A DNA stretch of 64,000 bases from Stomorhina lunata (taxonomy: Eukaryota > Arthropoda > Insecta > Diptera > Rhiniidae), in contig OW121743.1 of NCBI GenBank assembly GCA_933228675.1, positions 114,625,781-114,689,780 of the forward strand, written 5' to 3'. A program made the position numbers and the translations under genes. This document shows positions 11,724 to 23,300 of this stretch, one piece after another (within the stretch, counting starts at the first letter, position 1; the number at the start of each line of letters is the position of its first letter). The notes beneath the pieces are model-generated. The model was not told the DNA's origin. It searched no databases and worked only from the letters and a program-made list of their open reading frames with translations.

Positions 11724-12817
11724 TCTTGAAAATTTCAAGTTATTTATTTTATTTATAACAATTAAATCGATTTTTTCACTTTTAAATTAAAAGAATTTAT
11801 ATAGGACAAATAAATCCGGTGGTAATTAGTCTAATGGTTTTGTTTGACAAATGTTACTCTAGTTTTTGGAAAATTGACGCATGAGCATAACTCAAGTGCT
11901 TTGTATTTGTTTTAGGAAGTAAACAATAAAAATGTGTACACCGTTTCCATGGCGCCACAGTAATATAAGATGATGACGGTGCTCAGAATCCAAAAAGAAC
12001 AATGATTACAGAAGTAGAAAAACTTATGACACTGACCTAAAATAACTTTTTTTAAGGGGGCTTTTTACTTTGTAGAAGATGTCTATGAGAACTTAAAATG
12101 TTTGTTTTATTGACAACAAAAAAATTGATAAGGAGTGTTTCAAATAAAAATTGTAGTTGTATTAAGTTAAATATAAAAATTCTTAAAAATACGCAAAGAA
12201 GAAATTCATCTGACAATTAAAAGTTTAAGTATTACGGTTTTATAAAAGTTCGAAAGTTCTTTCATTAAAGTTCCTTCTGTTACTTTTTTGGAGGATGCGG
12301 TCACTTAAGTTTCCTAAGTTTACAAAAACTTAATACTTTTCCACAGGCCAAAGTACTGGGTAATTAAATAGAGTAGATTAAATGAGTCTTGTAATACAAA
12401 AATTATTGTTTAAATGCAACTCAAGTCAATTTAAAAAATATATAGAACAAAAATAAATAGACATTATTGTGGGGTTTATATTACTAAAGCTTGTGACGAT
12501 TAAGTGAAATTTACATGTATTTTGTTACAATAACAAAACACATATACATTTCACTCAATCGTCAGCCGCTTGAGTTATATAAACCCTACATATGTGCTGC
12601 CTCAGAAACGTATTTGTAGGCATTCAGTCTTAGGGAATTTTTTTGTACGATAGTAAGTTTTATTTAGGTATTCTTTTATTGTTAAAATTTCTTTAAAAAA
12701 AAAATTCAAATTGTTTACAGTCTAATTATACATTTTAGTGATTTTATTTAAAATTTAAATACAAACTTTGTTTTCAGCAATATAAATACATAAACTATTT
12801 ACCTCTGAGTAAAGAAT
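11724..12817. other. Intergenic with one fold-back repeat
   Basis: No gene is seen. It holds the promoter side of the coiled-coil gene, a hairpin repeat at 12471-12590, and the 3' flank of USP39, with a likely poly(A) signal (AATAAA on the - strand) at 12743-12748. Confidence 0.5.
12471..12590. repeat. Fold-back repeat 3 (57-bp arms)
   Basis: The arms at 12471-12527 and 12533-12590 are imperfect reverse complements (GGGTTTATATTACTAAAGC against the complement of the TTGAGTTATATAAACCC side; GACGATTAAGTGAAAT against ATTTCACTCAATCGTC). The loop is only about 5 nt. MITE-like, no coding content. Confidence 0.8.
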
Positions 12818-14475
12818 TTACTCAATACATTTTTCATAAATCTGTATATAAGATTCAGTTAAGGTTATCATCTGTGGTAGAATCTCAGTGACATGTAAAT
12901 CTTGCATTTCATACCACTGGCCATTGGCTTTATGTAATATATGTACCCGATAGGTGCCCTTATTAGGTTCACCATCATGCACAATGTTGGCTACTAAATT
13001 ATATTTGCTATCGGGCAATTTTTCACGGTTTGGTATAGATAAGATATCGCCAAAGTCAACATTTCTAAAAAAGTAAAAGAAAACATTGGATTTATAAAAA
13101 AGATATTATAATAATAATAACTTACTTGATCGGGAAATTCACAATTGTAGGATTCTTTTCCAAAAAAAATGTATTTTTGGTAAATCTCTTAATGTAAAGT
13201 ATAATGAATTGGGGTAAACGTGTAATTTCAAATCTTTTAAGAAAATTATCCTTATAGGTTTTATATTCTTTTTCTGTGGTGCCATTAAATTTTGCCAGCA
13301 ATTGATATAGATTGACCTGAGGTATAATGTTTTCCCTAAATTCGTCAGTAAATAAAGGAGGTGGAGGCAGATCACATGTCAAATAAAGAAAATTTGAGTC
13401 TTCACATTTTTCCTGATATTCTTCAGTGGCCAAAAGTAAAGTTTTCTGTGTATCATCTAGTTCGACAGGAGGTATTTTGCGGGTATATATTTTCATTTCA
13501 CCCAGAAAGATTTTATTTATTATGGAAGAATCTGCTCTTTTGTTACCCTTTAAGGCACGATGTAGAGTATGCAGGAACCAGGATAAAAATTCAATTGGAT
13601 CTCCCTGTTCCGTGATTTGAAAACGTTTGTTAGACCATAAAACTACCGATTGCAGCATTTCATGAGGCGAAACATGAGACTTAAAATTTCGAGGATTCCA
13701 TATTTTACGCATAAGTTCACCGAAACGTTGTACTAAATTAAATATTGAATCACCGGGTGGTCTTTTTATTTTGCTATAATGTTGCTCACGTAAATAGTAA
13801 TCCCTTAAAGGTCCCACATGGGAGAGAGCATGTAGGACAACATTGCAATAATCATTGTTTTTAATATTATTCAAACCTACCACTCCCGGCAAGTAAAGGG
13901 TACCATCAACTGTACGCGAATGTTTAGGATCTGTTTTATCCAAATTACTTATATCCTGGGGTGAGAAGGTGGGATTTAAAACATATTTGATATCATCAAG
14001 AGATGAATCAATAATTTCATAGTTATCCGGCAGACAATAGAATCTTAGAGTTTGTAAGTTCAGGAAAACATGATGGGCTTCGGCTACTGAGTGCGTATAA
14101 GCATGAGTGTTGGTACCACGTCCCTGGAAGTACTTACCGCATACCAGACAGGCATAAACGTTTATGCGTGTCAACGAAATGGAACAAAGTTTCTCAAAAT
14201 CGAAATCCAGTAGGGGACGATTAATGGTATCCAAATAGGGACATACACGATATTTGGGATTAAACACGGATGGAGTATCTAGTTCTGGAGTAAAAATTAT
14301 TGTATTTCATTAAAGCATGTTTGCGATAGCCGGTGTCTAAAACTTACCATCTTCATTGCTGTTAGCCAACTCAGTTTTGGATCGTTTCTCCAAGGGTTCA
14401 TCTAAAAAGTATTTGAAATTAGTAATATATAAAATATTTATTGACTTTTTTTTCATTATTACCTTTTGAATGCAT
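12818..14475 (-). CDS. USP39/Sad1-like tri-snRNP assembly factor (inactive USP)
   Basis: Homologue of the U4/U6.U5 tri-snRNP-associated protein USP39 (yeast Sad1), a nuclear splicing factor. Four exons on the complement: 14463-14475 (a 13-nt exon with the start ATG), 14348-14401, 13126-14284 and 12818-13064; all joins keep frame and give 490 residues. The N-terminal part carries the UBP-type zinc finger (YACLVCGKYF, then HAYTHSVAEAHH). The USP fold begins at GLNNIKNNDYCNVVLH. The nucleophile position of true USPs (NTCY) is Asp here and the His-box Gly-His-Tyr reads Gly-Thr-Tyr, so the protein should lack deubiquitinase activity, as known for the family. The end KCIE is shortly followed by a poly(A) signal. 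Confidence 0.93.
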
Positions 14476-15768
14476 TTTAATTTTAAATATAAAATTTCAC
14501 AAAAACATAAATAAACTTACAAGGTCTTCTTCTTTCTACTATTGCTATATCAAGTAAAGTAATAACACATAGTGGTATTGCCACATAGATATTTCTGGTT
14601 TTACTGGGGACGTCACAATGAATTATAGAATTGCCAGATTTGCTAGAAATGTGTATGGCTTTTGCAGTAAAACACGATTATATCGAAGATTTCTGTTACG
14701 AAAATTAAAATTTTCTTATAGTTTTGCATAATCGGCTTTATCAACTCATATATACATGTTAACGCATGGCTACAACAAATACAACAAGCCAAAAACATTT
14801 TTTTATTTTATTGTTGGATATATTATTTTTTAATGCCAAAATTAACGAAAACAATTCGACAATTCAGAATAACAACAATAATTTGACATTCGAAAACCAA
14901 AACAAACGTTGAATTTAAAGAAATATTAAAAAAAAAACAGCTGACGAGTTAGAGTGACTTGTATTATTAAACTATAGGTTTTACATGGTGGACATGATTT
15001 GATTTTTATGCGTTTTTATGTATTCATGGCAAACTTAACCAACAAAAATTTACAAATCATATAATTTTTTCACTTTTCGCTTAAATAAATATATTTTTGT
15101 GCAACTTTTTGACATATTACAAAAAAAAAAAAAAAAAATTATTTTTAATTAAAAAATATCCAATTTTATTTTTAATAAAAAATTTGCATTTATTTTGAAT
15201 AAAAAAAATATGTATATAATTTTTAATACTAGATAAAATTACATATTTTGTTATAATTTTGAATTAATAACCAACCACAAATAAATATTCATACATATAT
15301 TATGATTACGTACGATTATGTGTGTCTGTATTTATATAAATATATTTTACAAAAAAAAAAAGAATATAACAATTAAAGAATAATAATTTTGAAAATATTT
15401 AGAAATGAAAAGTTTTAAATTAAAAAATTATATAGCAAAATCATACTCAATTGGTTTTTGTGTACAAATTGCAATTCTAACGATTAGTATGTTGTTGCTT
15501 TAGATAGAAATTGATAAAAGTTTTAAGATAATTTTAAACAAATTAAATTAAAAAAACATCATGAGTAATATTTAAAAAAACTTTAACAACACTTTAAAAG
15601 TGATTGTATTTTTACGAATTTAAAGAAAGTTTATAGAATAGCAGTAGTTTTAAAATTTAGTTAATATTCTAAGGGAGAGTTTTAGAAAACAAAAAAATTA
15701 ATTCATATATTTAATAATATTTTATATATGTATTTCGATTATTTTTTTTAATTGTTTACTATATAATT
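14476..15768. other. Intergenic, AT-rich, no gene seen
   Basis: Lies between the USP39 promoter and the 3' end of the PTB-domain gene. It contains homopolymer A/T runs (for example 15119-15138) and probably the long 3' UTR of the PTB gene, which is transcribed leftwards. No coding frame of interest. Confidence 0.5.
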
Positions 15769-18700
15769 CTAATAAGGATTTACAGCAGCTAAACCCACTC
15801 TACCAGCAGAACGTGAAAATACCGGTTCGGCATAGCTGTGACGATAACCCTTTGGCATATTAGAGATTGCTTTACCATGGGGTACTGGAGCACCTATACC
15901 ACTACCGCTACTGGATGGTGAGGCTTTAGACAAAGAAGTTGGAGGATAGGGATCGTCTGAAATGCGATGACGTTCCATAGAGCGTTCGGAACGATGATGA
16001 GTTCTCTCTGAGCCGGAACGTCTGTCGGGAGAGTAGTCTCGTCTGGAATATTCTCTTGAATGATCACGCATGCGATGTTCTTCAGAACGATTGTGATGTC
16101 CATGAGATGTGGGTTGTTCACGATAACGCGTTTGATCTCTGTAATCATGATTTTCAATTCTATTTCTAGATTCAGCACGTTTTCCCGAACCATCTCGAGG
16201 ACGATTGCTGCGTACAGGCATGTCCATATCATTATTCGATCTCATACCCTGTTCAGCCCATTGATCACGAGCTCTCGAACGAGATCTAAATTCTGGTGGT
16301 GGATTATCATACAAATGTTCTTCATCGCTCCAATCATCATAGGCACGTGATTTAGGCTCAGGAGTTATAATATTAGCTCTAGTACGGGGTTTGTATTCTA
16401 AACCATCCTTTTCATCATTTAAATCATAACGACTGCCTGATCTTTCCATAGCTCGGAATTTCTCTTTTGTTTCCATAAAACGTTCCTTATTCGAGGAGTT
16501 ATTATTGTATTGCTCTTGCCGTCCTTGAGTCGGATAATTGTAACTAAAATCTCGTTCATCTTCATGAGAATGGGCTTTGCTACGTTGACTAAGTTTACTA
16601 TGTAAAGGCTCTTTTGTTCTTGGTACATTTAATTCATTATTGCTATCATATGATTTGTAACGCATTGCCGAAGATTTCATCATTTTCTCCATACTCTCAA
16701 TATAAGGAATACTTTCGGGTTCACGATATGGATTACGATCTTTGCTACGAGAATGATGATCCCTTTCTTTGTCACGTGTATTGTGTTTAACAGCTTCGTT
16801 GTCTCTTACATCACGAGCATCGCGTACATCTCTTGACCTGTTTCCCGAGCGTTCGGCTGTGCGATGACTAAGCTCGGATTGTTCGGGAGAATTTGATTCT
16901 CTTGGGTATCCTGCATATTTATCTCTTGTAATATTTTGTTCGAATGGCAAATCAGCTGGATCAACATAACGATGTTTCCCTCCATATCTCTGTACCTCAT
17001 CGGCAGCATATGTTTTCGTGTGTGTTATAGGTTTCGATTTGGAAGTGGAGTATTCCATAAATTTCTGTTTATCGGTAAGATTTTCCTTGCGATAACTGTG
17101 ATGAGTGGAATGATGATGATTGTCATCAAAGTCATCTAAGCTATTATTGGATTTGTACTTGTAACGCTGTTCATTTACATCATGATTTAAGGACATGTTT
17201 TTCTTCATCAAAGCAGCCATTTCATTTGATTTCTCAACATCCGCTGGTTTTGATCGTTCCCTGGACTTTTCCTCTGTCTTATGATTGTAGTTGTATTGTT
17301 CGCTTTGTAAGACACGGTTTATTTTTGAATCATAATTTGAGGGTCTTACAATAATCGGTTTAATTTCATCTTCTCTAGTCCAAGACGTAGAAGAAGGAGT
17401 TTTCGATCTGGTTTCCCTTTCATTAGATATTGGCTTATCTCGTGGATTATAGGGTTTTGCTGGCAAATCGCGCAAATAACTATCATCACGAGGATGCACC
17501 GCATTTTTACGTGTCAAATTCAAATGATGCTGAGTAATTGGCTGAGCTGTACGTTCCATAGCTATCTGTGATGGTTTCAAGGCTATCACAGAGTTATCAG
17601 CCTCATTGCTCCAGTGCTCTTCATCTAAAAAATATTTAGTTATAATTAGTAGCCATAATTTTCTTAATAATTTATTTTAAACTTACCACTTGAAGTATTT
17701 ATATCTTGTCTCTCGGGACTAGGAGCTAAATCTGAGCCTATGCCTGACGAACCTCTCGAAGAAACCTGTTTACCACCGCTATTTGCCAAGTTTTGTGGCA
17801 ATTCGGTTTTGGAGCCCGGTCTATTGCTACCAACAATCAATTGATTGCGACAACGTCTTAGCTCTATTGCCGCCAAATTTCCCTTAGACCTATGAACGGT
17901 ATCATAATCTCGCGGTGGCAATAGTAAAGGTGGACCGTTTCCATTTAATTTTGCTCTTAATTCGGCAGCCAATGAATCGAATAGCTCAGAGTTGGGCAGT
18001 GACTGTTGAACGGGCAATGGTTTTAAGCCAGACGGTGATCGTGATATGGGTGAATTACCACTTATATCCTCACTACATTCCGATTCTCTGGTACTGTTAC
18101 CAGTATCGCTACCCATTGATGAAACGAAACGCTTGGACGAGGGTTCTTGTCTTGTATTGGATCGAATTTGCTTGTTGTTGTGCTGCTGATGATGGTGATC
18201 AGCTTCATAATTGTGTTGTGATTCTTTCTTATGATTAATTTCTTCATTGTGGTTCGATGTTTTGTTAGATGATAACGATGGCATTCCGGGTATTATACCC
18301 AATCTACAAGTAAAACAATTACAGAAATCAATAATAGTTTCTCCTATACCTTTCTCAGCTACTTACCTTGACTCCAAATCCTCAAAACGCTTTTGATTCT
18401 CGGGACGATTAATCAAGATCTGCAACTGCTGATTCAGGGCTTCAGCAGTTGTTTCGGAATCACAGCGATAGGCATGAACATGCAAAGGACACTTTGTGAC
18501 TGGATTATAAAGTAACAAAACGCAGGCTACTAGATCGTCCGTTTGAACGGAACTGGTTATGGCACTGTGTGGTATAAAATGTTTAGACGAGCCCTGCGAA
18601 TGTACGGGTTAAATTTCGAATAACTTTTTAATTTCTTAAGTAAACTCACCTGTATAATTTTAATTCCCTTGTGAGAAACTTGAAGGGTAACTTTAATTGG

Positions 18701-18844
18701 CTCCTGTGTTCGTGATCTATCTACGAGATACGGTAACACGGAATTAATGACTCTATGTCCTCGCAAACCTTTGGCTTCTTCAGCTCCCAAAAACCAAACA
18801 TAATAGGATGCCTTTTGGACGTCACGTCTTAAGCGTAACGCCAT
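15769..18844 (-). CDS. PTB/PID-domain adaptor-like protein with Arg/Asp/Ser-rich tail
   Basis: Four exons on the complement, 18650-18844, 18367-18593, 17687-18303 and 15769-17624, join in frame to 964 residues. The start MALRLRRDVQKASYYVWFLG is the first ATG. Residues ~10-140 have the PTB/PID look: a first strand YYVWFLGAEEAKG, VTLQVSHKGIKII, then HFIPHSAITSSVQTDD, CVLLLYNP and a closing helix ETTAEALNQQLQILINRP. The rest is low complexity: a His/Gln/Asn patch, SSRGSSGIGSDLAPSPE, and a long Arg/Asp/Ser/His-rich region with many RD, RS and ER pairs. No kinase or other enzyme motif. Likely an intracellular scaffold that binds NPxY-type ligands or lipids; this is inference from the fold. The gene is recognisable as conserved in flies but I do not give a symbol. 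Confidence 0.8.
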
Positions 18845-20120
18845 TTTTGTGGTTTAAAAATACTGTGGTTGAATGTTAAACGAAAAAGTAATACAGGGCC
18901 ACAGAAAAGTACTGGAAAGACAGAAGAGATGAAAACAAAAATTTAAATTTAAAAATGTTTAAATATTTAAATAGATTGCCAAAAAAAAAAAATGTTTTCT
19001 GAACAATTACTTTTTTAACCACCTTCTCTTAAAAGATAGTTAAAGAATTTTCCAAAAGCGTGAAGATTTTTATTTCTTTTCTACTGTTATTTATGCAAAT
19101 TTTATCTAGGTCTAAACAATTTAATTATTCGGTGTTAGAAACAATTTGGTTACAAATTATTATTATTTAGGAAGGTTTAAATCAAAGGTGCTTCAAAATA
19201 TTTTGGAGCTTCATGACTGAGCGCAGGAAAAGGCACTTAGTCGTGTTGTGTGTTAGACTATTCTATCACTACTATAATGGCAATTATGTATTCTGAACAG
19301 TTTAGGGATTCCATTCCTGTAACCCATATACATATCTTTAGGAAACAATACTTTAAACCTAATGCTTTGCTGACGTGTAACCGAACTTTTTCAAATACCC
19401 GTTATTTACCTGCTGTAGACTATTAAGCACCTAATATCTTTTACAATTATGCTTTAAATTTAATTTAATTACCATATGTAGAGTTTAAAAGATTAAGGCG
19501 CAATTAAAAACTAAGCTTTTTTTAGACTACCACCATTTAAACTTTGTACAAAATCATTCATTGAAACACATTAACAAAAGTATAACATTTATTTAAAGAA
19601 GCTTAGAAATGGTTTTTAATTTATTAACAAAAATAGCTTTGAAAGATTACATGCTTCAGTGTCCTAATCAAAAAGTCGCTGATATGGTAACATTAAAATA
19701 AGTAATGGTTATAAAGGAAGTTGCCAGCATTTCTATTTGTACACAAACGGAGGAGAGCAAAATAGTCGGCAAGAAAATTAAAACTTGTTGAAAATAAAGG
19801 TACCAGTAGTTTGAATTTAACCGTGATTTGTTTAACTCAATTAGTTATAGAATTAGTTAAAAATAATCTTTTGATATCTTTGCTCTTCTTTGATAAACTG
19901 GTTCAATTTGAGGCCAACCCCCTGCTTTGTTACTAGTGAAGGGCATTAAATTATAATCATTAACTAGAATGTTAAATTTTTTTAACTTTCAATTATTTAT
20001 AACAAGAAACCAAAAACCTTTCAAAAACAATATAACGATTTTGGAATAAAAACTTTGGTTAAAGACTTCTTAGGAAAATTGAAATAAATTTAAATTTTGT
20101 TTATTCATAGCCAAACATAT
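18845..20120. other. Intergenic upstream of PTB gene, no gene seen
   Basis: AT-rich sequence without a supported reading frame. It would contain the promoter of the leftward PTB-domain gene; no clear core-promoter element could be chosen by eye. It ends at the target-site duplication of the LTR retrotransposon. Confidence 0.5.
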
Positions 20121-20125
20121 GTTAT
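20121..20125. repeat. Target-site duplication, left copy (GTTAT)
   Basis: GTTAT immediately before the 5' LTR is repeated at 24602-24606 immediately after the 3' LTR, as expected for 5-bp staggered integration. Confidence 0.9.
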
Positions 20126-20346
20126 TGTAATATAGTCAACACTATAAAAAACGCTGTGCCAACACCTTGTTGACAACATTGGGGATTTATTCGAGTCTTC
20201 TATCGTCAGCCGAAGCAGCAGCCACCGCACAATCCTTTTTCTATACATATTCCTTAATAACTACTTTATACTTAAATAATTATAATAAATAATAATAATC
20301 GTAATAACTCGGTCTCGTTGTTATTTAACATTAGGAAGACATAACA
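20126..20346 (+). repeat. 5' LTR (221 bp)
   Basis: Starts TGTAATATAGTCAACAC and ends AAGACATAACA. A TATA-like ACTATAAAAAACG is near its start and AATAAATAATAATAA lies towards the end. It matches the 3' LTR base for base by eye. Confidence 0.93.
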
Positions 20347-20360
20347 GTGGCGACGAATGG
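20347..20360 (+). promoter_or_regulatory. Primer binding site overlapping the start codon
   Basis: TGGCGACGAA begins one base after the 5' LTR. This is the pattern of a tRNA 3'-CCA primer site and best fits a tRNA-Ser acceptor end (inferred). The gag-pol ATG at 20357 follows directly, so the leader is only 10 nt. Confidence 0.6.
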
Positions 20361-23300
20361 AAAAATCGGGAAGCAAAGAATTGCATGCCGTTGAAAATAC
20401 CGAAGACAACAAAATGGCGTCTAAATACGGAGACCTGCCGCAATTTCAAGTTGCAACTGGGAATTGGCAAACATATTTAGAGCAAATGCAATTTTTTTTC
20501 ATGGCAAATGCATTGTCTGATGGAAAAATAAAAAAAGCAATTTTCTTGTCATCATGCGGGACGGAAACATATACACTTCTGAAGTCAATTGCCATACCAA
20601 AAAATATATTGGATGACACGTTCACGTACGCCATGGCAGTTGAATTATTGTCAAAACACTTTTGTCCAACTCCTAATGAAATTATTCAGCGGTTCCAATT
20701 TTACAGAAGGGACCAATTGGAGGGTGAATCAATTCATGATTTCTTAGCAGCGCTAAGGAAACTAAGCCAGTATTGCAACTTTGCGGATTTGGAAGACATG
20801 TTGCGTGACAGATTGGTTTGTGGCATACAGGATGAAGGTCTGCAGAAGCGATTGTTAGCAAACGACAAACTTACCTTGAAAATTGCACAGGAGGAGGCTT
20901 TAGCAAGTGAGATGGCGCAAGAGAATGTAGCGGCTTTGAAAATACCAGCAAATATGGAAATAAATAAAATTGTTAATTGTAAAGATGTGAGAGGACGTAA
21001 TTGTTACCGTTGTGGGGGAAACCATAAGTCAGAGTTTTGCAGATTCAAGGACGTGGAATGTCGATTTTGCAAGAAGCTTGGCCACATTGAAAGGGCTTGC
21101 ATAACAAAATCGAAATCAAACAGAACAGCTCAATCGAGAGTAAATAATAAACAAGGCTCAGCTGTAAATCAAATTGAGCTTAAACAGGATGAAAATGAAT
21201 TAGATTATATTTTGTCAGTGGTAGGCAAAACAACTTCAGCAATACATAAAACCGTACTCATTGAAGGACAACCAATAGAGATGGAAATTGATTCAGGGGC
21301 GAGTTACTCAATTGTGAGTGAAGCTATTTTTCGAAATAAAATAAAAAACGTTGGCTTACAGCCTAGCCAGGTTCAATTAAGAACATGGGGTACAAATAAG
21401 AATCTCAGAGTATCTGGTCAAGCTGAAGTAGTTGTTGAGATGGGAGGACAGCCGAAGAAATTGACGTTATTGGTGGTTGGTGGCGATGGCCCTGCATTAA
21501 TCGGAAGGAATTGGTTTGAGGAATTGGGTATTGGCATTACAATGCCATTATACAAAATTGAAACAGGAATTCCTGGAGAAATTTCAACATATATTTCCGT
21601 ATTCGATGAAAAGCTCGGTGACTATAAGGGTGAACCAGTGAAACTCGCAATGTATAATGGAAGCCATCCAAAATTTTTCAGAAGTCGCCAAGTGCCATTT
21701 GCGTTAAAACCTAAGATTGAAGCGGCCTTAAAAGAAATGGTGGAGGAAGGGGTACTTCGTCCAGTAAATTTCAGTGAATGGGCGACACCTATAGTGCCAG
21801 TAATTAAACCAGACGGCAAAATTCGAATTTGTGGCGACTATAAATGCACGGTAAATCAAGGGATCTGCAAAGAAACGTATCCTTTACCAACTAACACGGA
21901 AGTATTAGCAACTTTAGCAAACTGTAAGTGGTATTCGAAATTAGATTTAGATAGGGCATACACCCAAGTAAAAGTGGATGACGAATCGGCAAAAATACTA
22001 ACACTTAATACTCACCGTGGTCTATATGAAGTAACCAGACTACCTTTTGGAATTTCAACAGCCCCAAGTATTTTTCAGCGCATCATGGAGGGTATTTTAA
22101 GCAACATAGATGGAGTGGTGGTGTATTTAGATGATATTCTAATTGGGGGAGAAGATATGGAAGAAATGTGGGAGCGTACAAGAGCAACATTAAATCGTAT
22201 AGAAAAGGCGGGTCTAAGATTAAAAAAATCAAAATGCATATTTGCCGTAAAAGAAGTAACATTTTTGGGATTTACTATAAATGAACGGGGAATTCGGCCT
22301 ACCGATGACAAAATAAGAGCCATTACACAGGCGCCTGAACCAAAGGACAAGCAACAGCTACAGGCATTTTTAGGGTTAATTACCTTCTATGATCGATTTT
22401 TTCAAAACAAAGGGAGTTTATTGGAACCCTTATACAGATTGCTGAAGAAAAATGCAAAATTTAATTGGGGAACGGAACAACAATCTGCATTCAACAGTGC
22501 GAAGCAAGTTCTCAAATCGGATAAAGTATTGGTACATTACTCGGCAGAATTGCCATTGATATTGTGTGGGGACGCTTCACCATATGGAGTGGGAGCGGTT
22601 TTAGCTCATATTATGCCTGATGGTAGGGAAGCTCCAATTGCTTTTGGTTCAAGAACACTGCAGCCAGCAGAAAAAAATTATTCACAACTGGACAAGGAAG
22701 CATTGGCAGTAATATTTGGCGTAAGAAAATTTCATCAATTCTTAAGCGGCCGAGATTTCACGATCATGACTGATCATAAGCCTTTATTGGGATTGTTTGA
22801 TCCAACTAAACCAATGCCACAGCACATATCCCCCAGGATGCTACGCTGGTCTTTAATATTAGGAGCATATAAGTACGAAATGAAGTATCGAGAGGGAAAA
22901 AAACATCAAAATGCAGATGCATTAAGCCGTCTACCATTAGAAACGAAAATTAAAGCGTCAGAAATTCCAGAAATTCTATATTGTGGCGAAGTTGAAGAGC
23001 AGTTCTTGGTGACATCAAAAGAAATTTCTCAAGCCACTCTAGCTGATCCAGTTTTGTCAAAGGTTTTACAACACATTCAAAATAATTATACTGATTTTAA
23101 AGATAAAAACGACCATCTTAAGCCATATGTTAATAAAATTTGTGAGTTGTCGGTAAATGACAGTTGTGTGCTATGGGGTTCAAGGGTCATTATACCATCA
23201 AGTTTGCGATCCAAGATGTTAAAAATGCTGCATGAAGTTCACCAGGGCATGACTTCCATGAAAGCTACGGCCAGAAGTTATTTTTGGTGGCCGGGTCTTG

